From positions 1-64,000 of the forward strand of contig NZ_BQXQ01000026.1 of the NCBI RefSeq assembly GCF_030159055.1: a stretch of DNA of 64,000 nucleotides, read 5' to 3'. The notes beneath the pieces were generated by a model. The model was given only the letters and a program-made list of their open reading frames with translations, was not told the DNA's origin and did not search any database. Made by a program: the position numbers and the translations under genes. The stretch comes from Acidovorax sp. SUPP3334. Its GTDB lineage: Bacteria; Pseudomonadota; Gammaproteobacteria; Burkholderiales; Burkholderiaceae_C. Of this stretch, positions 37,004 through 45,985 are shown one piece after another. Within the stretch, counting starts at the first letter, position 1. Each line of letters begins with the position of its first letter.

Positions 37004-37408
37004 ATGAATTCTCTGCATGTGGCGCACTTCACGGTGGCCTACTGGTGCGTGCTGCTGATGGCGCTGCTGCCCACGGTGTGCGCATTGATCGGCAAGCGCG
37101 GCAGCTTTCGCCCGTCCGACAACCATGATCCCCGTGGGTGGCAGAACAAGCAGACCGACTGGCGCGCCCGCGCCATCGCCGCGCAGTCCAACACGTTCGA
37201 GTCCTTGCCGTTTTTCATCGGCGCGGTGGTCATCGCGCACCAGTTGGGGGCCGCGCAGGCGCTGCTGGACATTCTGGCGTTCGTCTTCGTGATGCTGCGC
37301 GTGTTCTACGTGATGATGTACATCTCCGACCTGCCCACCGCGCGCAGCGCCGTGTGGTTTGCCGCCATGGTGGTCAACACCGCCATTTTGTTCATCGGCT
37401 ACCGCTGA
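37004..37408 (+). CDS. MAPEG-family membrane protein
   Basis: A 134-residue protein with four membrane segments. The family features are RAIAAQSNTFESLPFFIGAVVIAHQLGA (the E..P.F motif of MAPEG proteins) and the following ARVFYVMMYISDLP-like helix. Eukaryotic members are glutathione-dependent, membrane-bound enzymes; bacterial members of this subgroup are mostly uncharacterised. The ATG at 37004 follows a repeat copy and is preferred to the TTG two codons earlier. Confidence 0.83.
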   Translation: MNSLHVAHFTVAYWCVLLMALLPTVCALIGKRGSFRPSDNHDPRGWQNKQTDWRARAIAAQSNTFESLPFFIGAVVIAHQLGAAQALLDILAFVFVMLRVFYVMMYISDLPTARSAVWFAAMVVNTAILFIGYR

Positions 37409-37597
37409 CCCGGCTCGGGCCACCCGCTTTCCCAGCACAGCCGCTCGCTTCATTGAACGGCGCCGGTCCACCGGCCAACCGAGCACTTCAGGCGGTGCCG
37501 GGATTGCCCACAGGCGCTCTCAGGGATTGCCCTCACAGCGCTGGGGCGTGCTGATGGCACGATTGCTGCACTGCAGCATTTTTGAATTTTCCGCTCC

Positions 37598-38650
37598 ATG
37601 TCTTTTCCCCGCATCAGCCGCCGCCGTCTCGGCACGCTGTCCGCCTTGTCCATGGCAGGCTGGGCCGGCGCACGCGCCGTAGCGGCGCCGTCTCCATTCA
37701 CCGCAGGCACGGGGCCGCTGCGGGTCGCGGTGGGCGGTTCGGGCCTGCTGTACCACCTGCCGCTGACCATCGCGCAGGAGCTGGGCTTCTTTCGGGCCGA
37801 GGGGCTGGATGTGGTGGTGCAGGACTATCCCGGCGGGGCCCTGGCCCTGCAGGCATTGCAGGCGGGGGAGGCCGAGGTGTGCTCGGGCGCCTATGACCAC
37901 GCGTTGCGCCAGCAACTGCTGGGCCGCAGCTACAGCACCATCGTGCTGCAAGGGCGCGCTCCGCAACTGGCTCTGGCGGCGTCTGCCCGGGCATGGCCCG
38001 TCAAGAGCGTGAACCGTTTCAAGGGCTTGTGCGTGGGGGTCTCGGCGATGGGGTCTTCGACGCATGTGGTGGCGCAGCTGATGCTGTCGCGCGACGGTGC
38101 GCCGCTGGACGAGGTGTCGTTCGTGGACGTGGGCTCCGGCATGGGCGCGGTGACGGCCCTGCGCCAGGGGCGGGTGCACGCGCTGTGCCATGCCGACCCG
38201 ATCGTCAGCGCCCTGGAGCAGCGCTCCGAGGTGCGTGTGCTGTACGACACGCGTTCGCTGAAGGCCTCGCAGGAATTGTTTGGCGGCACGATGCCTGCGG
38301 CGAGCCTGTATGCGCCGCAGTCGTTCGTGCAAAAGCAGCCGGCGCGCGTGCAGGCGCTGGCCAATGCCATGGTGCATGCGCTCAAATGGCTGCAGACGGC
38401 CAGCCCGGCCGACCTGATGCGCGTGGTGCCGCCCCACTACCTGCTGGGCGATCGTGGAGCCTACCTGGCCGCCTTTCACAAGGTACGCGATACGTTCTCG
38501 CCGGATGGCCTCATGCCCGATGACGGCCCGGCCACCGCGGCGCGTGCCGTGGCCCGGCTGCGGCCCGAAATGGCCCCGCTCAAGATCGACCTGGGGCGCA
38601 CCTTCACGAATGAGTTCGCGCGCCGGGCCAAGCACAAATTCAATGCATGA
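37598..38650 (+). CDS. Solitary NMT1/SsuA-like substrate-binding protein
   Basis: A 350-residue exported binding protein of the nitrate/sulfonate/taurine type. The N-terminus SFPRISRRRLGTLSALSMAGWAGA has a twin-arginine-like pattern followed by a hydrophobic stretch and a cleavage site near RAVAAP. The core shows LRVAVGGSGLLYHLPLTIAQELGFFRAEGLDVVVQDYPGG, typical of this fold. No permease or ATPase gene is adjacent, so it must use a transporter encoded elsewhere or act as a sensor. Ligand unknown. Confidence 0.8.
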   Translation: MSFPRISRRRLGTLSALSMAGWAGARAVAAPSPFTAGTGPLRVAVGGSGLLYHLPLTIAQELGFFRAEGLDVVVQDYPGGALALQALQAGEAEVCSGAYDHALRQQLLGRSYSTIVLQGRAPQLALAASARAWPVKSVNRFKGLCVGVSAMGSSTHVVAQLMLSRDGAPLDEVSFVDVGSGMGAVTALRQGRVHALCHADPIVSALEQRSEVRVLYDTRSLKASQELFGGTMPAASLYAPQSFVQKQPARVQALANAMVHALKWLQTASPADLMRVVPPHYLLGDRGAYLAAFHKVRDTFSPDGLMPDDGPATAARAVARLRPEMAPLKIDLGRTFTNEFARRAKHKFNA

Positions 38651-38859
38651 GGGCGGGCCTGCGCATGGCTGCGCACCGCTTGCTTGAGCATTCCTTCGCG
38701 ATGGGCCACTTTGGCTGAACTGTCCGACACGCCACGGCAAGACGGTGGCGCTAGAGTCGGGGGCGCGTCGTCGGCAGGCATCTGTCGCAGCGCGGGATCG
38801 ACCCCTTTGTCACCCTGTCACTCTTCGTCATTCCACCGTTCCAACAAGGAAAAAACTCC

Positions 38860-39012
38860 ATGTCGCTCAACCTCAGTATCGGCCCCCTCGTCGCCTTGCT
38901 CGCAGGCATCCTGATCCTGGTCATGCCGCGCCTGCTGAACTACATCGTGGCGCTGTACCTCATCGTGATCGGCGTGCTGGGACTGGTGGGCATGCACAAC
39001 CTGCGCCTCTGA
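38860..39012 (+). CDS. Small DUF3096-like membrane protein
   Basis: A 50-residue protein starting MSLNLSIGPLVALLAGILIL and ending GVLGLVGMHNLRL. Two hydrophobic helices are separated by the short polar turn MPRLLNYIV. It matches the small DUF3096 family in length and pattern. The ATG follows caaggaaaaaa, a good ribosome binding site. Function unknown; probably an inner-membrane protein. Confidence 0.75.
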   Translation: MSLNLSIGPLVALLAGILILVMPRLLNYIVALYLIVIGVLGLVGMHNLRL

Positions 39013-39138
39013 TGCCTTCCGTGCGCGGCCGGCGCCGAGCGTTCTGAAACGACGCAGCCCAGCCGCTCAGCCGCCCAGGCGCCGCGCTCCCTGCAGCGTC
39101 CAGGCAACGGGTATCGATTCAGCCGGGCGTTCGAACGA

Positions 39139-40668
39139 TCAGCGCTTCTTGCGCGAAGGTGTTCCGCCCTTGCGGACCGGGGCCGAAGGCGCTTTCGCGT
39201 TTCGGGTCGAGGTCTGCTTGATGGCAGGCCGCGCCGACGACCTGGCGGCCAGCTTCACCGGCAGGTACATGACTACCTGCTGGCCGGCCTTGAAGACAGC
39301 GACGGTCTTCACGTCGTTCCAGTCGGCCACGTTGGCCGCAGTCACCTTGTAGCGGTTCGCGATGCTGGCCACCGAATCGCGCTTGCCGGCGCGCACGGTG
39401 GTGCGCCGCGTCACGATTTCGGGCGTGAACGCCACCTGCCCGTTGTCGGCCACCTGGCTCGACACGTCCTGGCGCGTGGTGGTGGCGCGGGGCACCATGA
39501 GGGCCGATCCGGCCTTGATCATCATGCGCGGCGGAATGTGGTTCACGCTGCGCAGGTCGGTCTCGCTCATGCCGACGCGCTGGGCGGCCGCAGCCACCGT
39601 CATGGTGCTGGGCACGCTCCACACGGTCCAGCTGGCGTATTGGCCCTCGCTGTGGGCTTCCAGGTTTTTCAGGAACACCTTGGCGTTGTCCCACGGCAGC
39701 AGGATCTGCGGCATGCCGGCAGCCAGGATGACGGGGCGGTGCAGGGAAGGGTTGAGCGCGCGGAAATCCTCTTCGCGCACGCCGGCCAGGCTGGCGACCA
39801 GCGAGACATCGATGTCGCGGGTGATGTCCACCGTCTGGAAGTAGGGGTGGTTCTCGATCAGCGGCAGCTCGGTCTTGAACGCCTGCGGGTTCGCGACGAT
39901 GTTCTTCACCGCCTGCAGCTTGGGCACGTACATGCGGGTTTCGGCCGGCATGTTGAGTTCGGTGTAGCTCGTGCCCAGGCCCAGCTTCTGATTGCGGGCG
40001 ATGGCACGGCCCACGCTGCCTTCGCCCCAGTTGTAGGCGGCCAGCGCCAGGTGCCAGTCGCCGAACATGCCGTACAGGCGCTGCAGATAGTCCAGCGCGG
40101 CGCGCGTGGAGGCCAGCACGTCGCGCCGGTCGTCGCGGAAGGCGTTCTGCTTGAGCTGGTAGTCGTTGCCCGTGGCCGGCATGAACTGCCACATGCCGGC
40201 CGCCTTCGCGCTGGAGATGGCCTGCGGGTTGAACGCGCTTTCGATGTAGGGCAGCAGGGCCAGCTCGGTGGGCATGCCACGCAGTTCGAGTTCTTCGACG
40301 ATGTGAAACAGGTATTTGCTGGAGCGCTCCGTCATGCGCTGCATGTAGTCGGGGCGCGAGGCATACCACTGCTCGCGGTCCCGCACGAGGTCCTGGTCCA
40401 GGTCGGGCATGGCGAAGCCGCGGCGGATGCGGTCCCACAGGTCGGACGGGGCATAGAGCGATGCGACCTCGCCGTTGCTGGCCTGCGCGGCCGAGATGGG
40501 TTGCAAGGGACCGGTGGGAATCCTGGGGGTGTGCGGTGCCGATGAAGTGTCGGTGCTGGAGGTGCCAGGGGTGTCCTTGTCCGCTGCGGTGCCGGACGGG
40601 GTGCCTTGGGTGGCGCAGCCGGTGAGCCAGACCACGCTGGCAAGGCCCAGGATGTGCAAAATTTTCAT
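39139..40668 (-). CDS. mltD: MltD-like lytic transglycosylase with LysM domains
   Basis: A 509-residue lipoprotein: signal peptide with lipobox LTGC (MKILHILGLASVVWLTGC), then a goose-lysozyme-like SLT domain with the catalytic glutamate in LLPYIESAFNPQAISSAKAAGMWQFMPATG and AAYNWGEGSVGRAI. The C-terminal half carries two LysM-like peptidoglycan-binding modules (about residues 330-375 and 420-465), followed by a Lys/Arg/Pro-rich tail. It cleaves peptidoglycan to 1,6-anhydromuropeptides. The start at 40668 opens the signal peptide; it overlaps the gloB stop by four bases, so the genes are coupled. Confidence 0.92.
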   Translation of the reverse strand: MKILHILGLASVVWLTGCATQGTPSGTAADKDTPGTSSTDTSSAPHTPRIPTGPLQPISAAQASNGEVASLYAPSDLWDRIRRGFAMPDLDQDLVRDREQWYASRPDYMQRMTERSSKYLFHIVEELELRGMPTELALLPYIESAFNPQAISSAKAAGMWQFMPATGNDYQLKQNAFRDDRRDVLASTRAALDYLQRLYGMFGDWHLALAAYNWGEGSVGRAIARNQKLGLGTSYTELNMPAETRMYVPKLQAVKNIVANPQAFKTELPLIENHPYFQTVDITRDIDVSLVASLAGVREEDFRALNPSLHRPVILAAGMPQILLPWDNAKVFLKNLEAHSEGQYASWTVWSVPSTMTVAAAAQRVGMSETDLRSVNHIPPRMMIKAGSALMVPRATTTRQDVSSQVADNGQVAFTPEIVTRRTTVRAGKRDSVASIANRYKVTAANVADWNDVKTVAVFKAGQQVVMYLPVKLAARSSARPAIKQTSTRNAKAPSAPVRKGGTPSRKKR

Positions 40669-41441
40669 TGAAACTCGTTTTTCCATTGGCGCAGCGCGGC
40701 CAGAACGGCCACTGCATCTTGGGGATCGACCCGCGCATCGAAGCCTCGGGCGGCCTGGGCCACCGTCGCTTGCCGTGTGCGCAGGAAAGGGTTGATGTCG
40801 CGTTCGGTCGCCAGCCGCGAGGGCAGCGTCGGCTGGCCGCGCCCGCGCAGCGCTTCGCACTCACGGGTGTACTGGCGCAGGGCCTCGTTGCCGGGCTCCA
40901 CGGCGCGGGCGAACTTCAGGTTGGACAGCGTGTACTCGTGCGCGCAGCACACGCGGGTATCGCCCGGCAGCGCGGCCAGGGTGTCGAGCGACGCCTGCAT
41001 CTGCGCGGGCGTGCCTTCGAACAACCGGCCGCAGCCGCCGGAGAAAAGGGTGTCGCCACAGAACACCGCCGGGGTGCCGCCCACGTCTGGGCAGTAGTAG
41101 GCGATGTGGCCCGCCGTATGGCCGGGCACGTCGAACACCTCGAACCGCAGGCCCAGCGCCTCGGCTGTGTCGCCCTGGCCCAGGCGCGTGATCGGCTCGG
41201 GCACGGTCTCGTGCGCGGGGCCGAAAACACGGGCGCCGGTGGCCTCCCGCAGGGCGGGTACCCCGCCGGTGTGATCGGCGTGGTGGTGCGTGACTAGAAT
41301 CGCCTGCAATGGCAGGTCCAGGGTTTGCAATGCCTGCAAGACCGGGCCCGCTTCCCCCGGATCGACCACGACCGCAGCGTGCGCGTCGTGCAGCATCCAG
41401 ATGTAGTTGTCGGTAAAGGCGGGCAGTGGCAGCAAGTTCAT
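40665..41441 (-). CDS. gloB: Hydroxyacylglutathione hydrolase (glyoxalase II)
   Basis: A 258-residue metallo-beta-lactamase-fold enzyme that hydrolyses S-lactoylglutathione to lactate and glutathione. The binuclear metal site is THHHADHTGG (His52, His54, Asp56, His57), with further ligands in VPGHTAGHIAYY, FCGDTLFSGGCGR and CCAHEYTLSNLKFA. The C-terminal helical domain is complete. Its start codon (41439-41441) overlaps the start codon of the divergent methyltransferase gene (catg). Confidence 0.95.
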   Translation of the reverse strand: MNLLPLPAFTDNYIWMLHDAHAAVVVDPGEAGPVLQALQTLDLPLQAILVTHHHADHTGGVPALREATGARVFGPAHETVPEPITRLGQGDTAEALGLRFEVFDVPGHTAGHIAYYCPDVGGTPAVFCGDTLFSGGCGRLFEGTPAQMQASLDTLAALPGDTRVCCAHEYTLSNLKFARAVEPGNEALRQYTRECEALRGRGQPTLPSRLATERDINPFLRTRQATVAQAARGFDARVDPQDAVAVLAALRQWKNEFQ

Positions 41442-42294
41442 GAGCGATGAAATTATAGGTTTGCACCACTGGTTCGACTCAGCCCCGGGCCGGTACGTTC
41501 TGGCGTGGGAGCAGGAACGCTACGACGAGCTGGTGGCCGACGTGTTCGGCTACCACGCCTTGCAGCTCGGAATGCCCGGTTTGCAGGGCCTGCGCACCAA
41601 CCGCATGCCGCACCGGTGGCTGTCCCTCGGCGCCGAAGAAACCCTGCTCTGGACCGACGAAGCCGCCGGCTGGCACGCCGCCGGGGCCCTGGGCGGCGGC
41701 GATCTGCTCGCGCCGGCCTTGCTGACCGACCCGGTGGCCCTGCCTTTTTCGGAAAACAGCCTCGATCTGGTGCTGCTGCCGCACGCGCTGGAGCTCAGCA
41801 TCGACCCCCACGCCGCACTGCGGGAGGTGCAGCGCGTGCTGGTGCCCGAGGGGCGCGTGGTGATCAGCGGGCTCAACCCGGTCAGCCTGTGGGGCCTGCG
41901 CCAGCGGCGGGCGCGGCTGTACCAGCGCCTGGGCGCGGGCGGGCAGCTTTATTTGCCGGACGTGGGCGAGTTCATCGGCCACTGGCGTTTGCGCGACTGG
42001 CTGCGGCTGCTCAATTTCGAGGTCGAGTCGGTCAGCTTCGGCTGCTACCGGCCAGCGGTGCGCAGCGCGCCCTGGCTGGAGCGTTTCGACTGGATGGATG
42101 GGCTGGGTGCGCGCTGGTGGCCGATACTCGGGGCCGCCTATGTGGTGGTGGCCGTCAAGCGCGTGCATGGCGTGCGCTTGCTCGGAGCGCCCTGGCGCCG
42201 CACGCCCCAGGGCGCCGCGGCGCCCGTAACGGTGGCCAATCGCGGCAGGGTCCGCGGTGGCGGGCCGGCTTTTCGTGTGGATGGACGGGAGTAA
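41440..42294 (+). CDS. SAM-dependent methyltransferase (Methyltransf_11-like)
   Basis: A 284-residue class I methyltransferase-like protein. The central block [56 protein letters not shown] corresponds to motifs II-III of the fold. The glycine-rich motif I is poorly conserved (GALGGGD). The family is found next to gloB and rnhA in many betaproteobacteria; the substrate is unknown. The ATG at 41440 overlaps the start codon of gloB on the other strand; a TTG at 41461 is an alternative. It is followed by rnhA after 5 bp. Confidence 0.8.
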   Translation: MSDEIIGLHHWFDSAPGRYVLAWEQERYDELVADVFGYHALQLGMPGLQGLRTNRMPHRWLSLGAEETLLWTDEAAGWHAAGALGGGDLLAPALLTDPVALPFSENSLDLVLLPHALELSIDPHAALREVQRVLVPEGRVVISGLNPVSLWGLRQRRARLYQRLGAGGQLYLPDVGEFIGHWRLRDWLRLLNFEVESVSFGCYRPAVRSAPWLERFDWMDGLGARWWPILGAAYVVVAVKRVHGVRLLGAPWRRTPQGAAAPVTVANRGRVRGGGPAFRVDGRE

Positions 42295-42299
42295 CTTTT

Positions 42300-42749
42300 T
42301 TGAATCAGGTTGTGATCTATACCGACGGGGCTTGCAAAGGCAACCCCGGCCCGGGCGGGTGGGGCGTGGTGCTGCGGTCCGGCGCGCTGGAAAAGGAACT
42401 GTTCGGGGGAGAACTCGGCACGACGAACAACCGCATGGAATTGCTCGCGGTGATCGAAGCGCTGGGCGCGCTCAAGCGGCCGTGCGATGTGACGCTGTTT
42501 CTCGACAGCCAGTACGTGCGCAAGGGCATCACCGAATGGATACAGGGCTGGAAGAAAAAAGGCTGGCGCACTGCGGCGGGCCAGCCCGTCAAGAACGTCG
42601 AACTCTGGAAGCGGCTGGACGATCTGGTGGCGCAAGGCGGCCACAAGATCGACTGGCGCTGGGTGAAGGGCCATGCGGGCGACCCCGGCAACGAGCGCGC
42701 CGACGCCTTGGCCAACAAGGGCGTGGACAAGGCACTCGGCCGCGGCTGA
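42300..42749 (+). CDS. rnhA: Ribonuclease HI
   Basis: A 149-residue RNase H that cuts RNA in RNA-DNA hybrids. The four acidic residues are visible: D in [18 protein letters not shown] in [14 protein letters not shown] in [11 protein letters not shown] and D in [17 protein letters not shown]. The first codon aligned with the family is TTG at 42300 ([10 protein letters not shown]); no nearer ATG exists. Confidence 0.95.
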   Translation: MNQVVIYTDGACKGNPGPGGWGVVLRSGALEKELFGGELGTTNNRMELLAVIEALGALKRPCDVTLFLDSQYVRKGITEWIQGWKKKGWRTAAGQPVKNVELWKRLDDLVAQGGHKIDWRWVKGHAGDPGNERADALANKGVDKALGRG

Positions 42750-42810
42750 CGATCAGGCCCGGGGTTTGGAGAGGGCTGGAGGGTTGAGGCCTGGCGGCTT
42801 GGGCGTCGGA

Positions 42811-43155
42811 TCACGCGGGCGAGATCGCCTGCAGGGCGGTCTGCAGCGGCTCCGGCCCCTGCGGGCGCACGACGCGCTCCACTTCCTTGCCGTCGCGCAG
42901 AAAAACGAGCGTGGGCCATAGCTTCACGCCGAAGCTGCGGCCCAGGCGCTGACCGGACCCGTCTTCGACCTTGACGTGGGCCACGTCGTCACGCCCCTGC
43001 AGCGCGGCCTGGATGAGTGGCTGCGCGCCCTGGCAGTGGCCGCACCAGGGCGTTCCGAACTCCACGACGGTAGCGCCCTGCATCTGGTCCACGTCTTCCC
43101 GGGTGGGCGGCTGTTCGAGGTGGCGGGCGGTATAGGTCATGGCGATTGGTTTCAT
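42811..43155 (-). CDS. Thioredoxin-like protein
   Basis: A 114-residue thioredoxin-fold protein with the active site GTPWCGHCQGAQP and the cis-proline in GVKLWPTLVFLRDGKEVERVVRPQGPE. It lacks a signal peptide. The CGHC pair resembles protein disulfide isomerase more than classical thioredoxin, so the redox potential may be higher. It begins just downstream of a short tandem repeat and stands alone. Confidence 0.88.
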   Translation of the reverse strand: MKPIAMTYTARHLEQPPTREDVDQMQGATVVEFGTPWCGHCQGAQPLIQAALQGRDDVAHVKVEDGSGQRLGRSFGVKLWPTLVFLRDGKEVERVVRPQGPEPLQTALQAISPA

Positions 43156-43157
43156 TG

Positions 43158-43228
43158 TTTTGGCTGACTGGCTGACTAACTAACTGGCTGGCTGTCCGGC
43201 CCGGCAGGAACGGCAGGAACGGCGAGGT
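43158..43228. repeat. Short tandem repeats upstream of the thioredoxin-like gene
   Basis: ttggctgactggctgactaa is followed by ctaactggctggctg, an imperfect ggctgact/aact tetranucleotide-type array, and then ggcaggaacggcaggaacgg, a 9-bp unit repeated twice. The tracts lie immediately before the thioredoxin-like start and could vary in length. No gene is seen in the 177-bp gap. Confidence 0.5.
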
Positions 43229-43332
43229 TTTGGTGGGATTGATTTTTCAGCATAGGCCTCGCCGCCGGGCCGCTGCTTTCGGCGCAGGCGCCGCACGGCT
43301 GTGGGACCCGGCCGGCAGGCATCCACGGCGAT

Positions 43333-44721
43333 TCACAGCGCACCGTCGAACATCATGACGTCCACGGCATCTCCTGCGGCCACCGGGCCGCGGCTGTGCG
43401 GCAGCACGATGAGTCCATTGGCCTGCACCATCGAGCTGAGCACGCCGGAGCCCTGGTGGCCCGTGGTGCGCACCTGCAAGGCGCCGTCCGGCGCCGTCGA
43501 GACGATGCCGCGCTGGTATTCGGTGCGGCCGGGCTTCTTGTTCAGGGCCTCGGTGGCGGTGGCGCGCAGCATCGGCGGAGCAGGGCGGGTGCAGCCCATC
43601 GCCCTCAGCAGGGCCGGACGCACGAAGGCGAGGAAGGCCACCATCGCCGCGACGGGATTGCCGGGTAGCCCGAACCACAGGCGATCGGCTGAAAACCGTT
43701 TGCTATTGTTTTGATAGCTGTATCCCATAGAAGATATTGCGCTGGAGGCCGATTCGACCATGGGACTTTCCGCTCCGTCCGAATCATCGCCGCGAAGGCG
43801 TCCGACCGCCATCGGCCGGCCGGGCCGCATCGCGACGTGCCAGAACGCCACGTCGCCCAGCCGCTGCACGGTCGAGCGCAAATGGTCGGCATCGCCCTCG
43901 CTCACGCCGCCGCTGGTGATGACGGCGTCGGCCTGCCGGGCGGCACGGCGCAGGGCGGCTTCCAGTTGGGCCGGGGTGTCGGGCACCACGCCCAGGTCGA
44001 TCGGCTCCGCGCCCAGGCGCGCGAGCAGGCCCAGCAGCGCGTAGCGGTTGCTGTCGTACACGGCGCCCGCACGCGGGGCGTCGCCCGGGCTCAGCAACTC
44101 GTCGCCGGTGGAAAAGCACGCCACGCGCAGTCGGCGAAACACGGTCACGCTGGGCAGCCCCAGGCTGGCGACCAGGCCCAGCGCGGCGGGCGTGAGCCGC
44201 TCGCCGCGGGCCAGCGCCACGCGGCCCTGCATCAGGTCTTCGCCCGCCCGGCGACGGTGGTCGCCCGCGCGCAACAGGCCGGCGCCGATGCGCACGGTGC
44301 CGCCGTCCACGCGGGCGAGTTCCTGCGGCACCACCGTGTCGAGCCCGGGCGGCATCACCGCGCCGGTCATGATGCGCACGCATTCGCCGGGGCCTGCGCG
44401 GACCGGCGCCGTCTGGCCTGCCAGCGCGGTGCCGACCACGCGCAGGGCGAGCTGTGATTCGCCAGGGGGGAGTCGAGAGAGTTGCGCGCCGTCGAACGCG
44501 TAGCCGTCCATGGCGGAGTTGTCATGCGGGGGCACGCTGACGGGCGATACCAGGTCGGTGGCGAGCACCCGGTCCAGTGCAGCGAACAGGCCGACCGATT
44601 CGGTACCGGTCACCGGCTCCACCAGTTGCTCCAGAAAGGCGGTGACGGCCTCTGCGGGCAATGCCCTGGGCTGGTAGCCGTGCACGCCGGCAGCGATCTC
44701 AGAGAGGGTTGGCGTTGTCAT
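43333..44721 (-). CDS. moeA: Molybdopterin molybdenumtransferase MoeA with repeat-derived insertion
   Basis: MoeA inserts molybdenum into adenylylated molybdopterin. The protein has 462 residues, longer than the usual ~410. Family blocks are PPHDNSAMDGYAF, VRIMTGAVMPPGLDTVVPQE, RAGDHRRRAGEDL, SGGVSEGDAD and LWFGLPGNPVAAMVAFLAFVRPAL. Between the strand MAVGRLRGD and LWFGLPGNP about 35 extra residues occur, of which residues ~324-341 are encoded by a copy of the dispersed repeat at 43699-43750. The site is a surface loop near the active-site domain, so activity may survive. Last gene of moaA-mobA-GNAT-moeA. Confidence 0.93.
   Translation of the reverse strand: MTTPTLSEIAAGVHGYQPRALPAEAVTAFLEQLVEPVTGTESVGLFAALDRVLATDLVSPVSVPPHDNSAMDGYAFDGAQLSRLPPGESQLALRVVGTALAGQTAPVRAGPGECVRIMTGAVMPPGLDTVVPQELARVDGGTVRIGAGLLRAGDHRRRAGEDLMQGRVALARGERLTPAALGLVASLGLPSVTVFRRLRVACFSTGDELLSPGDAPRAGAVYDSNRYALLGLLARLGAEPIDLGVVPDTPAQLEAALRRAARQADAVITSGGVSEGDADHLRSTVQRLGDVAFWHVAMRPGRPMAVGRLRGDDSDGAESPMVESASSAISSMGYSYQNNSKRFSADRLWFGLPGNPVAAMVAFLAFVRPALLRAMGCTRPAPPMLRATATEALNKKPGRTEYQRGIVSTAPDGALQVRTTGHQGSGVLSSMVQANGLIVLPHSRGPVAAGDAVDVMMFDGAL
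43699..43750. repeat. Dispersed ~50-bp repeat, copy 4 (inside moeA)
   Basis: tttgctattgttttgatagc then tgtatcccatagaagatattgcgctggaggcc: a full-length copy with both conserved ends. It adds an in-frame, uncharacteristic Ser/Asn-rich stretch (SSMGYSYQNNSKRF) to MoeA. Confidence 0.8.
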
Positions 44722-45287
44722 GCGGCGCGAAAGAGGGGAGAAGCGGGCAGCCACCGCACCATGTGCAGCTTGTCGTGGCCGATGCCATCGATGACCACTG
44801 CGCGCTGCAGCCGGCCCCAGGCATGAAAGCCGGCACGCTCGTACAGGCGCACGACATGCGCATTGGCTGCGGTGACGGTGAGCACCAGTTGCTCCAGGCC
44901 CGCGACGCGCTCGGCATGCTCCACGCAGGTTTGCACCAGCTGGCGACCGATGCCGCCGCGCTGCGCGTTCGGCGCCACCATCATCCCGACCACGGTGGCG
45001 CAGTGGCGCTGCTGAAGGCGCTCCTCCCGCTCGCAGCCGATGCTGCCCAGCAGTTGGCCGCCCGCATCGAAGGCGCCGAGAAAGAATTGCCCGGTGGCGG
45101 GGTCGCCGAACCGCGCTCCATACGACTCGGCCGGGCGCTGCAGCGCCGTGGCGTAGTCGGAGGTGAAAGCCTCGGGGGCGCAGCGCAGCGATTCGTCGCG
45201 CAGCGCTTTGTAGGCATGCAGGTGCGCTGTGCCCAGCACTTCGATGCGCAGGCGGGAGGCAGGGGGCGGGGGCGTCGGATGATTCAT
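44718..45287 (-). CDS. GNAT-family N-acetyltransferase
   Basis: A 189-residue acetyltransferase with the acetyl-CoA loop VVGMMVAPNAQRGGIGRQLVQTCVEHAE and the C-terminal LTVTAANAHVVRLYERAGFHAWG. It overlaps moeA by four bases and mobA by four bases, so it is embedded in the molybdenum cofactor operon. Its substrate is unknown; a link with cofactor synthesis is only suggested by position. Confidence 0.88.
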   Translation of the reverse strand: MNHPTPPPPASRLRIEVLGTAHLHAYKALRDESLRCAPEAFTSDYATALQRPAESYGARFGDPATGQFFLGAFDAGGQLLGSIGCEREERLQQRHCATVVGMMVAPNAQRGGIGRQLVQTCVEHAERVAGLEQLVLTVTAANAHVVRLYERAGFHAWGRLQRAVVIDGIGHDKLHMVRWLPASPLFRAA

Positions 45288-45982
45288 CGCGGGGGTGGCG
45301 TGAGCACGCGTTCGAGCGCGTGCAGTTCGGCCAGGGTGTTGGCATTGCAAAAGCCGAGCGGGTCGTCGCCCGGCCGGTCGAACGGGGCCACTGCGCACCG
45401 GTGCTGGGCTGTCCAGGCGCCGATCTTGCGGCTGCCGCCGTCCAGGAACTGCTCCAGCGATGCCCTCAACGCAGCGCGCATCAGGCAGAACACGGGCTGG
45501 GTGCGCAGGGCTGGTTCGCCCGGTGTGGCGCTTCGGGGTGGATGGCTCGGTGCGCTGGCGTGCGGTGCATCGGTGGCGGGTGCGGCAGCGATGGCCAGGT
45601 CTGCCTGGCCGGCCAGCGCTGCGGCCAGAAGGCGCTCGGCCACATCGTGCGGAAACAGCGGCGTGTCGCACGGCACGGTCAGCAGCCAGGGCGTGTCGCA
45701 GCGCGACAGGCCGGCCAGAAAGCCGGCCAGCGGGCCGGCATGGCCGGGCAGCGCGTCGGGCAGGACCGGCGCGCCGAAGGCGGCGTATTGGTCGAGGTGC
45801 CGGTTGGCGCTGATGAGCACGCCACCGACCTGCGGCCGCAGTCGCCGCAGCGCATGCAGTGCCAGCGGCACGCCCTGAAACGCCTGCAGGCCCTTGTCCT
45901 GCCCGCCCATGCGCGTGCCCTGGCCGCCTGCCAAGACCAGCCCGGTGATGCCCGCGGCGCCGTCTGCGGTGCGAACCCCCAT
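45284..45982 (-). CDS. mobA: Molybdenum cofactor guanylyltransferase MobA
   Basis: A 232-residue nucleotidyltransferase with the GTP-binding loop LVLAGGQGTRMGGQDKGLQAF, and LTVPCDTPLFPHDV carrying the metal-binding aspartate. It attaches GMP to molybdenum cofactor to make the MGD form used by DMSO reductase-family enzymes. A ~25-residue Ala/Pro/Ser-rich insertion (about 140-165) is unusual. It follows moaA by 3 bp. Confidence 0.92.
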   Translation of the reverse strand: MGVRTADGAAGITGLVLAGGQGTRMGGQDKGLQAFQGVPLALHALRRLRPQVGGVLISANRHLDQYAAFGAPVLPDALPGHAGPLAGFLAGLSRCDTPWLLTVPCDTPLFPHDVAERLLAAALAGQADLAIAAAPATDAPHASAPSHPPRSATPGEPALRTQPVFCLMRAALRASLEQFLDGGSRKIGAWTAQHRCAVAPFDRPGDDPLGFCNANTLAELHALERVLTPPPR

Positions 45983-45985
45983 CCG

